From: DYHD01 sp037445375
GTDB taxonomy: Bacteria > Nitrospirota > Thermodesulfovibrionia > Thermodesulfovibrionales > Dissulfurispiraceae
NCBI GenBank assembly: GCA_037445375.1
Contig: JBBIKS010000021.1
Span: forward strand, 1-35,348
Direction: 5' to 3'
Length of the DNA: 35,348 bases
The notes under the pieces are model-generated. The model was not told the DNA's origin. It searched no databases and saw only the letters and a list, made by a program, of their open reading frames with translations. The position numbers and the translations under genes were made by a program. Position 1 is the first letter of the stretch; each line of letters starts with the position of its first letter. Of the stretch, positions 16,531-24,597 are shown piece by piece.

Positions 16531-17280
16531 ATGCCATTAATACTCTTAAAATCATTTATTTCTATAGTTTTTGTCTTATCTGCAATTATCGCCATGTTCA
16601 CAATGTTTGAGGTGCTTGGCAGAAAAGAAAGCAAGTACAATATATCAACACTTAAGCAGATACATAAAATAAACGGTATCATTTTCTTCTTGATATGCCT
16701 TGCGATATCCTATCTCTGCCTTTATTTCATATTTAATACTAAAGCAGAACTTTCTCTGAGAGGAGCCTTACATAGTTTATTAGCCCTTTCGCTTATCCTG
16801 CTTCTGATTATCAAGATAAACTTTATAAAATTCTATACTGAGTTCTACAAATATGTGAAAGGGTTTGGCATCACTATCGCAGTCATTGCTTTTTTGACTT
16901 TTGGAACTTCTGCCGGCTACTACCTATTAGTCAGTGAGTTTGGGACATTTAAAAGTCTAGAAATCTCGTCAAAGATACAATCTACAGGGCAATCTCAATC
17001 CTTGTATAAAATCCCCATAGATAATGAAAGCATAAATGCTGGCAGGGCTTTATTTAATGAAAAATGTTTTTTCTGTCATGATGCTAAAAGCAAGAACAGG
17101 ATAGTTGGCCCAGGTCTTGAAAATGTTTTGAAAGAAAAATATCTTCCCGTAAGCAAAAAACCTCCTACCGCTGAAAATATTATTGAGCAGATAAGGAATC
17201 CAATTAAAGATATGCCCTCATTTTCATACTTATCCGACGACGAGATTAGAAATATTATTGCACACCTAAATACACTATAA
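16531..17280 (+). CDS. Membrane-anchored cytochrome c with four-helix membrane domain
   Basis: 249 residues from ATG 16531. Four membrane helices fill residues 1-135. Two conserved-looking His, in LKQIHKINGIIFFL and RGALHSLLALSL, lie at helix starts and could bind heme b or quinone, which is inference. After a linker comes a cytochrome c domain: INAGRALFNEKC, heme site C179-F-F-C182-H183, and M228 in DMPSFSYLSDDE as probable axial ligand. I do not recognise the membrane part. It may pass electrons from the quinone pool to periplasmic cytochrome c such as the gene upstream. A TTG at 16489, inside MITE copy B, would add 14 residues (MQAVYKRTLDIPKY) and is unlikely to be native. ATG 16531 has no good ribosome site, so the MITE may have displaced it. 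Confidence 0.82.
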   Translation: MPLILLKSFISIVFVLSAIIAMFTMFEVLGRKESKYNISTLKQIHKINGIIFFLICLAISYLCLYFIFNTKAELSLRGALHSLLALSLILLLIIKINFIKFYTEFYKYVKGFGITIAVIAFLTFGTSAGYYLLVSEFGTFKSLEISSKIQSTGQSQSLYKIPIDNESINAGRALFNEKCFFCHDAKSKNRIVGPGLENVLKEKYLPVSKKPPTAENIIEQIRNPIKDMPSFSYLSDDEIRNIIAHLNTL

Positions 17281-17431
17281 TTTCATAATCAATTCCTTAT
17301 GAACCTATCAGTGGCATTCCTTCTTCCTATAATCAAGCCTGCATTCTATGGAAAAACGAGAGAAACCGTGAGAAACCGTGAGACCACTGCAAGAGCCTCA
17401 GAAATTCAACCCAACTTGTTAAGTTTCGGGT

Positions 17432-17532
17432 AACAGGGTCAGGTCTTTAATCTTGACATTTTATAAATGCAATAATAAAGCTTTTTTTAATTTCAATAAT
17501 TTCAATGTCAAGATTAAAGACCTGACCCTGTT
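17432..17532. repeat. 101-bp element with perfect 29-bp inverted repeats
   Basis: The left arm 17432-17460 begins AACAGGGTCAGGTCTTTAAT; the right arm 17504-17532 is its exact reverse complement, ending AAAGACCTGACCCTGTT. The 43-bp loop is AT-rich. It lies between the 3' ends of two convergent genes. Perfect arms suggest a recently arrived or still-active non-autonomous element, or a strong transcription terminator. A 14-base piece of the arm (CAAGATTAAAGACC) also occurs at 15853-15866. Confidence 0.9.
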
Positions 17533-17565
17533 TTCCCGGCTACCAAAAAGCCTCCAAAGTTTCAA

Positions 17566-18228
17566 TTACTTAAGCCTGTTTAAATACTCTATGGCTTTCT
17601 TATTTCCGGCTTTTGCCGCTATCTTTATATCACTAAGGGCTGCATCATTTCTTCCCAGTTTGAGATAAATTTCTCCGCGGTTAAAATAGGCATCAGCAAA
17701 TTTTCTGTTGAGCTGAATTGCCTTGCTGAAATCATCAATAGCCATGTTGAGATCGCCCCTTTCCCTGTGAACGACCCCTTTTGCATTAAATGCCTCTGCA
17801 AGTGAAGGATTTAATGAAATCGCCTTATTGAAATCCTCCATAGCCATTTCTTTATTCCCCGAGTTCAAATAGGCAGCCCCCCTTAAATAGTGGACAAAAT
17901 CATATCTCATGGCTTCTTTTGCTAATGAAGGGTTTATAACTAAGGATTTTTGAGGTAAAAAGGTTTTGTCTTCACCTAATTTAATTTCTATGGCAGAGGT
18001 GCAGGAGGTAATAGCATCGGCATATTTCTGCTGTAAAAGATATGCCTGGCAAAGGTTAAAATAGCCGTTGAAAAATTTCGGATTAAGCTCAACAGCCCTT
18101 TTTAAGTCCGCAATGCCTCTTTGATAATCCTCCGTGAGAAAATGTATGGTAGCGCGATTATTAAGCAAGATATCCATTTCACCAAGAATTTCCATTGCCT
18201 TATTATAGTTGTCTATTGCCGATTGCAT
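17566..18228 (-). CDS. TPR domain, C-terminal fragment of a broken TMTC-like gene
   Basis: 220 residues of tandem tetratricopeptide repeats, with units such as RAVELNPKFFNGYFNLCQAY, FNKAISLNPSLAEAFNAKGV and FSKAIQLNRKFADAYFNRGE. It is not an independent gene. Reading upstream in its own frame gives GDHLRNSGQ before the nominal ATG 18228, which continues the first TPR of the neighbouring frame (YLIGYVSRG). A run of five C on the plus strand (18252-18256) is one base short of restoring the frame. The TPRs would have formed the C-terminal half of a membrane protein of about 730 residues, of the kind that binds protein partners. As a separate ORF it is probably not expressed properly. Confidence 0.8.
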   Translation of the reverse strand: MQSAIDNYNKAMEILGEMDILLNNRATIHFLTEDYQRGIADLKRAVELNPKFFNGYFNLCQAYLLQQKYADAITSCTSAIEIKLGEDKTFLPQKSLVINPSLAKEAMRYDFVHYLRGAAYLNSGNKEMAMEDFNKAISLNPSLAEAFNAKGVVHRERGDLNMAIDDFSKAIQLNRKFADAYFNRGEIYLKLGRNDAALSDIKIAAKAGNKKAIEYLNRLK

Positions 18229-19397
18229 CTGACCGCTATTACGGAGATGATCCCCCGGCTTACATATCCTATTAAATAGTCAGGTTTGATTGAGATAGCC
18301 TTCTCTGTATCCTTAATTGCATTTCTATAATCCCCCTTTTGTGCATAAGCGTGAGATCTTATTTCATAAAACGACTCGCTATCAGGAAATATCTGAATAG
18401 CTCTGCTCCAGATAGATATAGAGTCCTTCCAGACCTTTGCCTGACTGATAGTAAGAATGCTCAGAATACCTGAAATTATTAATATAGTTATCAAGAGGAT
18501 CGGCTTTTTTAATGTGCCGGCAGTTTTATGAAAAAAATGAGCGATGCCAACCCCAAACAGCAGAAACGGGCTTATTGAAGGAATGTAGGTATATCTGTCT
18601 GCTGCACTCTGTCCGCCCACTTGTATTATGCCGATGACCGGCAGCAGTGTAATCACATAAAACGTCCAAACCGACCCGAATATTTTATGCCCTTTTCTCC
18701 ATGCCAGTATGCAGAATATTGATATAAGAAGAACGATTATAATCGGAATGCCGAATTCAATACTAAAAAGGTTCATTTCTTTGGGATATGGATAGAATGG
18801 AGAAAGATTATACGGTAATAGCATCTTTTGCAGATAGAAAAATAGCGACTTTAAGGCGTTGATTATGCGGTTGTCAAGGGGATATGATTCGATCGACCTT
18901 ACAGCCCCGCCATGCGCCTGAGCAAGCATAGTAAGGACGGATGATAGGGCGCTCATAATAAAAAAAGGTATCTTTTCCACTAATATTTTTTCATGATCGA
19001 GCAAATTTTTAAATGAAACAATTCTATTAAGCGGATAGATGTCGAGTATCAGAAGCACCACAGGAAGGGTTACAGCCATAGGTTTACTCATGAGCGAAAG
19101 AGCAAAGAATAACAGGCTAAGGCGGTAATTGGAGAGGAATCTATGTCCGTTAGAGAGGGTAGCGTGTCTGATATAAAAGATAATAGACAACAGGAAGAAA
19201 AAAGCGCAAAGCACATCCTTTCTTTCAGCGACCCAGGCTACGGACTCGACATGAACTGGATGTATGCCGAACAAGAGGGCAGTTGAGCTGCTTATTAAAA
19301 GGGTTTGTATATCGAGAGGGTTTTTTTGTCTGATATCCATGGATGATTCAGGAGGTTTAACCGCATTGATAAGAAGGTAAATAAGGAGGAATAGCAA
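18213..19397 (-). CDS. TMTC-like membrane glycosyltransferase segment, fragment
   Basis: 394 residues with about nine membrane segments. The stretches ALLFGIHPVHVESVAWVAERKDVLCAF (DUF1736/TMTC pattern), LSLMSKPMAVTLPVVLLILD and GGQSAADRYTYIPSI are typical of bacterial transmembrane-plus-TPR proteins, which resemble protein O-mannosyltransferases. The nominal start at 19397 is not a real one: the frame is open further upstream to the TAA at 19536-19538 and reads KWSFGFQHSNWHPLTWFSH, a conserved part of the family. The 3' end carries the first TPR and then runs out of frame at 18252-18256. Together with 19536-19766 and 17566-18228 this is one gene with one nonsense codon and one frameshift. Confidence 0.82.
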   Translation of the reverse strand: MLFLLIYLLINAVKPPESSMDIRQKNPLDIQTLLISSSTALLFGIHPVHVESVAWVAERKDVLCAFFFLLSIIFYIRHATLSNGHRFLSNYRLSLLFFALSLMSKPMAVTLPVVLLILDIYPLNRIVSFKNLLDHEKILVEKIPFFIMSALSSVLTMLAQAHGGAVRSIESYPLDNRIINALKSLFFYLQKMLLPYNLSPFYPYPKEMNLFSIEFGIPIIIVLLISIFCILAWRKGHKIFGSVWTFYVITLLPVIGIIQVGGQSAADRYTYIPSISPFLLFGVGIAHFFHKTAGTLKKPILLITILIISGILSILTISQAKVWKDSISIWSRAIQIFPDSESFYEIRSHAYAQKGDYRNAIKDTEKAISIKPDYLIGYVSRGIISVIAVRCNRQ

Positions 19398-19535
19398 AAA
19401 GGTATTGATGGAATGAATGATTATATTTGAAAGGTGATGCCCCAGCGGTTTAAGTCCCCAAAGTTGATAATCAATGGCATGAGAAAACCATGTAAGGGGA
19501 TGCCAGTTTGAATGCTGAAACCCAAAGCTCCACTT

Positions 19536-19766
19536 TTAAAATGCAAAGTTAAATGAGCGGATGTTGGTATTATTAAAGACATAGTCACCATCGTCAATAT
19601 TTACGAAATCATTTTGTAGGGCTGGTAGGTAGACTAAAAAGGTAATAAGGGCAATTGTGAGAGAAGCTATAAACAGATATTTTTTCTGAGATTTATAATT
19701 TTTCCCCTTAGGCTTTCTAATCTGACTTTGATTTTCAGTTACCTGATTTGCCGACTTCTTAGCCAT
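19536..19766 (-). pseudogene. N-terminal fragment of the TMTC-like gene
   Basis: 76 residues from ATG 19766: a basic cytoplasmic start, one membrane helix (YLFIASLTIALITFLVYLPA) and the conserved acidic loop VNIDDGDYVFNN, which in this fold holds catalytic acidic residues. The frame stops at TAA 19536-19538 after RSFNFAF. The next codon, AAG, continues the protein in the same frame, so the stop is a point nonsense change, probably from TTA (Leu) in the usual FLKW stretch. Start ATG 19766 lies just downstream of the corrected end of the preceding glycosyltransferase gene at 19780. Confidence 0.8.
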
Positions 19767-19779
19767 GTTCTAATCAATT

Positions 19780-20341
19780 TTAATCCTTTCTTTTAAAAAT
19801 AATTAAGGCAGAGGGTGAGAGTGGTTTATAAGAAACCGCTTCAACGCCAGATTTTACTACCGTTTTTTTTGCTGATATTATATCAAAAATTACAGCCGGA
19901 GCATAATTAGCATCAACATAGCTATGCACCTAACTATATAAGAGTTTTTCAGAATGAACCGTCCATAGCCATGAACTTGGCGAGGTAGCCAATACCAAAT
20001 ATTTCGGGGGATTATTTTCAATATCCTGAATCAATTTCTTTTGCATTTGAAGTGCAAATGGCTGAGGTTCGGTAAGGGGGTACATTAATATATATCCAGT
20101 TGCCGACATTCTTTTTGAGTAAAAATAGATCTGCGGCTCTGATCCTAATACTGCAATCCTGTCTTCCGGGATTGTATGTTTTGCCAAAAAGTTCGCGGCA
20201 TCGATAGATTCAGGGAAGGGCTCATATCCATATGCATACCTGCTCGCTTCATGATGCGAAAGCCTAAAAAAATCATATTGATAGATTAGAGGGTATGCTA
20301 ATAAAGCAACGGTTATGATATAGGCAAAAACTAACTTTTTT
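19780..20341 (-). pseudogene. C-terminal fragment of the GT39-type glycosyltransferase
   Basis: From the A-run at about 20335-20341 the second frame reads LVFAYIITVALLAYPLIYQY, then FRLSHHEASRYAYGYEPFPE and AKHTIPEDRIAVLGSEPQIY, the last helix and periplasmic tail of the family. It stops at TAG 19930-19932 after HSEKLLYS. Past that codon the same frame goes on VHSYVDANYAPAVIFDIISA, then AVSYKPLSPSALIIFKRKD, and ends at TAA 19780-19782. Family members usually have Trp here (WV-x-Y-V), so TGG to TAG is the likely change. The ATG at 20187 is internal. Confidence 0.8.
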
Positions 20342-21425
20342 TATTTAGATTGAATTTGTTTAACCCAAATGAAAGCCCTATTGCTGCTAATAGACTAATC
20401 GCCGGTAATAGGGTAATAAAGTAATGGGGTCGAAAATAAAAACCGGGCAATATAGAAAGAAAGGATGAAACAAAGAATCCATAATAGAATAGAACAACGG
20501 CTGAACGGTCTTTGTCATAAAATATCCCTGCTACACCTGCAATAAATAGGAGAAAAATTGTAATATTGTTCTTGAGAATCGGCACAAGAGATGTCTTTAA
20601 TGCTTCTGCCCCATCAGAAATTGGGACAAGCGACACATATTCAAGTGGGTATTGAATAGTCCATAACCAGAAATTGCTGATATTGCCTGTCAATAAATAA
20701 AATGTAGCGATAAGGCAATAGGGGATTGCGGCAGCAAGGACAAATAAACCTATTTTAAGGGTAAAATCTTTGGTAGATTTTTTCATTAAATCCGAATATG
20801 TCCAACATAAAAAACAAACACCGAAAAGACTAAAGAAAATTCCATGTTGTTTAATTAAGGGAGCAAAACCCAAAAGGATGCCGCTAAGGAAAAGGAACTT
20901 TAAGGAATTATTTTTAATTGCTATTAGCATTATTAGCAAACCGCATAATGCAAATAACATAATAAAATGAGTTGCGTGGGCCCATAGACCCAAGACTGTT
21001 GGGCTAATAGTCATTACTAAGAAAGAGACTCCAGCCACTGCTCCAGGTAAATTATTATGAAAAAACCTCCCAATAAAAAAAATGAGAATTGCTGTAGCAA
21101 TGTTCACAAGTAAAAGAGCAAGATGAATTGCTGCATGTGTCTGCCCTAATATTGAAAGTATGCCTGCATAAATTAAATATATCCCGGGCAATTTCATGCT
21201 GTAAGCCTCGGTGTAAGGGAGACTTCCTTGAAGGAGAAGTTGTGCCATATATGCATATTCACCCTCATCCCGCTCAAGAGGAATGTTTAGAAATTTTAAG
21301 CGAATTATTGAAACAAACAGGATTGCAAACAATATTAAATTAAAAGCAAAAATGTTGTTTAGATAAAGTAGAACCCGTTGTTTGTCTTTAGATATGTTGC
21401 TTGTAGTCGCTTTTTTTTGTCTCAT
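20331..21425 (-). CDS. GT39/PMT-type membrane glycosyltransferase, 5' part of a broken gene
   Basis: 364 residues with about ten membrane helices. The N-terminal motif LERDEGEYAYMAQLLLQG, then SMKLPGIYLIYAGILS, identifies the ArnT/PMT-like superfamily (PMT_2), which transfers sugars from polyprenyl-phosphate donors on the outer face of the inner membrane. The acidic RDEGEY in the first loop is the presumed catalytic site. The frame ends NKFNLNKKS after a run of seven A (20335-20341 on the plus strand as T); one more A would join it to the C-terminal part down to 19780. Start ATG 21425 overlaps the end of the GT2 gene by 38 bp. With a GT2 that could make the polyprenyl-linked donor, it would form a two-step glycan transfer unit, now broken. 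Confidence 0.85.
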   Translation of the reverse strand: MRQKKATTSNISKDKQRVLLYLNNIFAFNLILFAILFVSIIRLKFLNIPLERDEGEYAYMAQLLLQGSLPYTEAYSMKLPGIYLIYAGILSILGQTHAAIHLALLLVNIATAILIFFIGRFFHNNLPGAVAGVSFLVMTISPTVLGLWAHATHFIMLFALCGLLIMLIAIKNNSLKFLFLSGILLGFAPLIKQHGIFFSLFGVCFLCWTYSDLMKKSTKDFTLKIGLFVLAAAIPYCLIATFYLLTGNISNFWLWTIQYPLEYVSLVPISDGAEALKTSLVPILKNNITIFLLFIAGVAGIFYDKDRSAVVLFYYGFFVSSFLSILPGFYFRPHYFITLLPAISLLAAIGLSFGLNKFNLNKKS

Positions 21426-22161
21426 AGGTTTTAAATATTTTAAACTTTGCGATTTTCAGTCTCTGCAAAAAAAACTGACTCAAAGTAATCAATGTCCTGA
21501 TGCCATAGATAACACTTTTTTTGAAATTGATGGACGAAGCCTCTTTAAAATAACGGCAAGGAACGGGCAGATCTCCTATTATAAACTTATAATAGACCGC
21601 CTGCATCAGAAATTGAGAATCAAAAACGAAGTCATCCGAATTATAGTGGTATGGAATGATTTCGAGCACCTTTCTGGAATATGCCCTGTAGCCTGTATGC
21701 CATTCAGAAAGATTCTGTCCCGTTACGAAATTCTCGACAGCAGTAAGAAACCTGTTAGCTATATATTTGTATAGCGGCATTCCAGAACCAATGCATTCCC
21801 TTTTTGTTCTAACCCTTGAGCCTAAAACAATGTCGCACACACCGTGCCTTATTACATCTGCAAACGCAGGGGCGATACGGCTGTCATACTGATAATCAGG
21901 ATGTATCATGATGACTATATCGGCATTACGTTTTAAAGCTTCATCGTAGCAGGTCTTCTGATTCGCTCCATAGCCTTTGTTTTTGTCATGAACAATGACA
22001 GTCAAGCCGAGTTTTTTCGCTATTTCTACAGTATCGTCTTTGCTTGCATCGTCAACGAGGATTATCTCATCTGCAAAACCAGCGGGGATATCCGTGACGG
22101 TCTTATAGAGCGTCTTGTTTGCATTATAGGCTGGAAGAACAATTATAACTTTGGGGTTCAT
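21388..22161 (-). CDS. Family 2 glycosyltransferase (polyprenyl-phosphate sugar synthase type)
   Basis: 257 residues. A GT-A fold GT2 enzyme: KVIIVLPAYNANKTL at the start, EIILVDDASKDDT, DKNKGYGANQKTCYDEAL, and IMIHPDYQYD in the donor/metal region. SEWHTGYRAYSRKVLEIIP is the typical acceptor-side motif of DPM1-like enzymes. There is no C-terminal membrane pair, so it would act at the inner face of the membrane. It probably charges a polyprenyl phosphate for the GT39-type protein that follows and overlaps it by 38 bp. ATG 22161 (MNPKVIIVLPAY) is preferred over TTG 22170. Unlike the two genes after it, it is intact. Confidence 0.9.
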   Translation of the reverse strand: MNPKVIIVLPAYNANKTLYKTVTDIPAGFADEIILVDDASKDDTVEIAKKLGLTVIVHDKNKGYGANQKTCYDEALKRNADIVIMIHPDYQYDSRIAPAFADVIRHGVCDIVLGSRVRTKRECIGSGMPLYKYIANRFLTAVENFVTGQNLSEWHTGYRAYSRKVLEIIPYHYNSDDFVFDSQFLMQAVYYKFIIGDLPVPCRYFKEASSINFKKSVIYGIRTLITLSQFFLQRLKIAKFKIFKTYETKKSDYKQHI

Positions 22162-22648
22162 AAATCCCAAAATATTCTATCAATAGGTGTAATTCTAACG
22201 CAACAGGGATTTTACTTACAAGTTAGGTAAAAAAGTCCATAATAACCCTTTTAAATCACCCGAAAAATAGAGATAAAAAACTGTTATTCCGCGCAGAGAT
22301 AGGAATCTTGAGGCTTCCCGAGAAAGATTTTTCACACCCTTTTGGTGTTAGAAATGACAGGATAGTGAAGGAGTTTGCAGAGCTATGCACATTTTTCAGA
22401 ATCACACTATGAATTGACAATCAAATTCGAGAGTGATAATTATATACATTTGTGCTATTTCATTATTAACTATAGAGTGATTGATTTCTTGAAAACTTAT
22501 TTTCTAATCTAATAAAATAAGCCTGAAAATGACTAAGGCTGGCTTCTTTTTTGCCTATTGCCAGTGAAAGGGCGGTAAGAGTTATCTTTTGTATTATTTT
22601 TTATGATTAATTTTTTCATATTACACATTTTTTTCATAGGAGGAAAAA
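22162..22648. other. Gene-free divergent region (487 bp) upstream of cooS
   Basis: It separates the divergent GT2 and cooS genes. It contains the palindromic repeat at 22281-22360. Near 22490, TTGAAA followed by an AT-rich stretch could be a promoter for cooS, but no -10 stands out. No convincing ORF or small RNA was seen. Confidence 0.55.
22281..22360. repeat. Dispersed palindromic repeat (TGTTATTCCG...AATGACAG type)
   Basis: Starts CTGTTATTCCGCGCAGAGAT and ends GTGTTAGAAATGACAG, with an internal small hairpin ACACCCTTTTGGTGT. It is the same family as 32523-32600, and its outer motif matches the core of MITE copies A-C. Confidence 0.65.
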
Positions 22649-24547
22649 ATGAAAACAGAAGTTTTGGATGCAAAGGAGCTTACAGTAACAACAGATGGAC
22701 AGGCTATGATAGACAAAGCAAGGAAAGAAAATGTCGAGATAGTCTGGGACCGTTATCAAGCACAGGCAAGACATTGCAACTTTTGTGAAACTGGGTTAAG
22801 TTGCCGAATCTGTATGATGGGACCCTGCAGGATAAATCCCAAGGACCCGCAAGACAAAAGAGGTGTATGCGGGGCTGATGCAGATATTATAGTAGCCCGT
22901 AATTTCCTTCGCATGGTTGCTGCCGGCGCTGCGTCACATTCAGATCATGGAAGGGATTTAGTGGAGGTGCTAAAATCAATCGGTGAAGGCGAAGTCAGTG
23001 GATACAGCATAAAAGAGCCTGAAAAACTTCGTAGCCTTGCAGATGAATATGGGATTGAGTGTAAAGGAAAGGATGACCTCGAGATTGCAAGAAATCTGGC
23101 TCATTTGATGGAAGAGGATTTCGGAACCCGTCAGGATTCAATCAAGATGGCAAAAAGGGCGCCTGCAGAGCGGCTTGAAATCTGGAAAAAGCTTGGGGTT
23201 GTACCCCGCGGAATTGATAGAGAGACATCTGAATCACTTCATAGAACGCATATGGGTGTGGACAACGATTGGGTATCTCTGCTTCTGCAAGGAGCACGCA
23301 ATGCCCTCGCAGACGGATGGGGAGGCTCAATGATAGGAACTGACCTTTCCGATGTTATCTTTGGCATCCCAACTCCAAAGGAAAGCGAGGTCAATCTCGG
23401 TGTATTAAAACATGATGAGGTGAATATAATTTTGCATGGACATAACCCCGTTGTTTCAGAGATGATCTTCAATGCCGCTCAAAACCCAAGACTTTTATCG
23501 CTTGCAAAAGAACATGGTGCTGTAGGGATTAATCTTGCCGGAGTCTGTTGCACAGGCAATGAGGTTTTGATGCGCAAGGGTATTCCAATGGCAGGAAACC
23601 ACCTCATTACCGAATTGGCTCTGGTAACAGGCGCTGTTGAAGCCCTTATAGTTGATTATCAATGCGTTATGCCATCGTTGGGCAAGGTAGCTCAATGTTA
23701 TCATACAAAGATGTTCTCAACCAGCTCAAAGGCTAAATTCCCCGGTGCTGACCATGTGGAGATAAACCCTGAGAATGCTTTAGAAAAAGCTGAATATCTG
23801 GTTGAGACAGCAATTAGGAATTTTAAAAATAGGATAAAAGATCGGGTATTGATACCCGGAAAGCCGGTTAAACAGATTACAGGTTTTTCAATCGAGGCTA
23901 TTGTCAAGGCACTTGGCGGGACTGTTACACCGTTAATAGATGTAATCAAGGCTGGCAAGATAAGAGGCGCTGTCGGCGTTGTTGGCTGCAACAACCCAAG
24001 AATCAAACAGGACAGTGCTCATCGGGTTTTGGTTAGAAAGCTGATAGCAAACGATATTCTTGTAGTTGACACAGGTTGTGTATCTGTAGCAACAGCAAAG
24101 GATGGATTAAAGACCATAGAGGCAGCTCAATTAGCAGGATTGGGGCTAAAAGAGGTATGCACTGCATTAGGAGTGCCGCCGGTATTGCACATGGGGTCTT
24201 GTGTGGATAACTCAAGAATAATGGTATTGGCATCCGCGCTTGCTAACTATCTCGGCACCGATATATCAAATCTACCGATAGCAGCATCTGCGCCTGAATG
24301 GTATTCCGAGAAGGCTGTTACAATCGCCCTCTATGCTGTAGCAAGCGGAGTTACAACTTTCCTTGGACCAACACCGCCTTTAACAGGCTCAAAAAATATC
24401 GTTGATATGGCTCTTAATGGTTTAGAAAATGTATTTGGAGCCCATTTTGTTATAGAGGCTGACCCTGAAAAGGCAGCCGATCTGATAATAAACCATATTG
24501 AGTCAAAAAGGGCAAAGCTCGGTCTGGATTCAAGAATAAAGACGTAA
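22649..24547 (+). CDS. cooS: Anaerobic carbon monoxide dehydrogenase, catalytic subunit
   Basis: 632 residues, full length for CooS. The N-terminal cysteines of the B and D clusters are in ARHCNFCETGLSCRICMMGP, with another in RGVCGADAD. C-cluster ligands can all be placed: HGHNPV (about 263-268), AGVCCTGNEV, VGCNNPR, VDTGCVSVA, HMGSCVDNSR, plus DYQCVMP. APEWYSEKA holds the catalytic Lys. It interconverts CO and CO2 at a Ni-Fe-S site in the cytoplasm. No cooC, cooF, acsB or hydrogenase gene is adjacent, so its electron partner and whether it serves CO oxidation or carbon fixation cannot be told here. ATG 22649 has AGGAGG six bases before it. A strong terminator follows. Confidence 0.96.
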   Translation: MKTEVLDAKELTVTTDGQAMIDKARKENVEIVWDRYQAQARHCNFCETGLSCRICMMGPCRINPKDPQDKRGVCGADADIIVARNFLRMVAAGAASHSDHGRDLVEVLKSIGEGEVSGYSIKEPEKLRSLADEYGIECKGKDDLEIARNLAHLMEEDFGTRQDSIKMAKRAPAERLEIWKKLGVVPRGIDRETSESLHRTHMGVDNDWVSLLLQGARNALADGWGGSMIGTDLSDVIFGIPTPKESEVNLGVLKHDEVNIILHGHNPVVSEMIFNAAQNPRLLSLAKEHGAVGINLAGVCCTGNEVLMRKGIPMAGNHLITELALVTGAVEALIVDYQCVMPSLGKVAQCYHTKMFSTSSKAKFPGADHVEINPENALEKAEYLVETAIRNFKNRIKDRVLIPGKPVKQITGFSIEAIVKALGGTVTPLIDVIKAGKIRGAVGVVGCNNPRIKQDSAHRVLVRKLIANDILVVDTGCVSVATAKDGLKTIEAAQLAGLGLKEVCTALGVPPVLHMGSCVDNSRIMVLASALANYLGTDISNLPIAASAPEWYSEKAVTIALYAVASGVTTFLGPTPPLTGSKNIVDMALNGLENVFGAHFVIEADPEKAADLIINHIESKRAKLGLDSRIKT

Positions 24548-24560
24548 TTAAGCAAAAGAT

Positions 24561-24597
24561 AAAACAGGCAGGATAGAGTTATATCCTGCCTGTTTTT
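24561..24597. terminator. Bidirectional terminator between cooS and the CoA ligase gene
   Basis: A perfect 15-16 bp stem (AAAACAGGCAGGATA paired with TATCCTGCCTGTTTT) with the six-base loop GAGTTA. It ends in a T-run on the plus strand and starts with an A-run, so it should work in both directions. It lies between two convergent genes. Confidence 0.93.

Noticed and set aside
17358..17384. Tandem GAGAAACCGT pair after the membrane cytochrome gene
   Set aside because: Only two 10-bp units, easily explained by slippage, with no sign of function.
15285..19932. Stop-codon recoding (readthrough of TAA or TAG as an amino acid)
   Set aside because: Different stops (TAA, TAA, TAG) would have to be read as different residues, each broken gene also has a frameshift, and intact genes in the window end normally at TAA, TAG and TGA.
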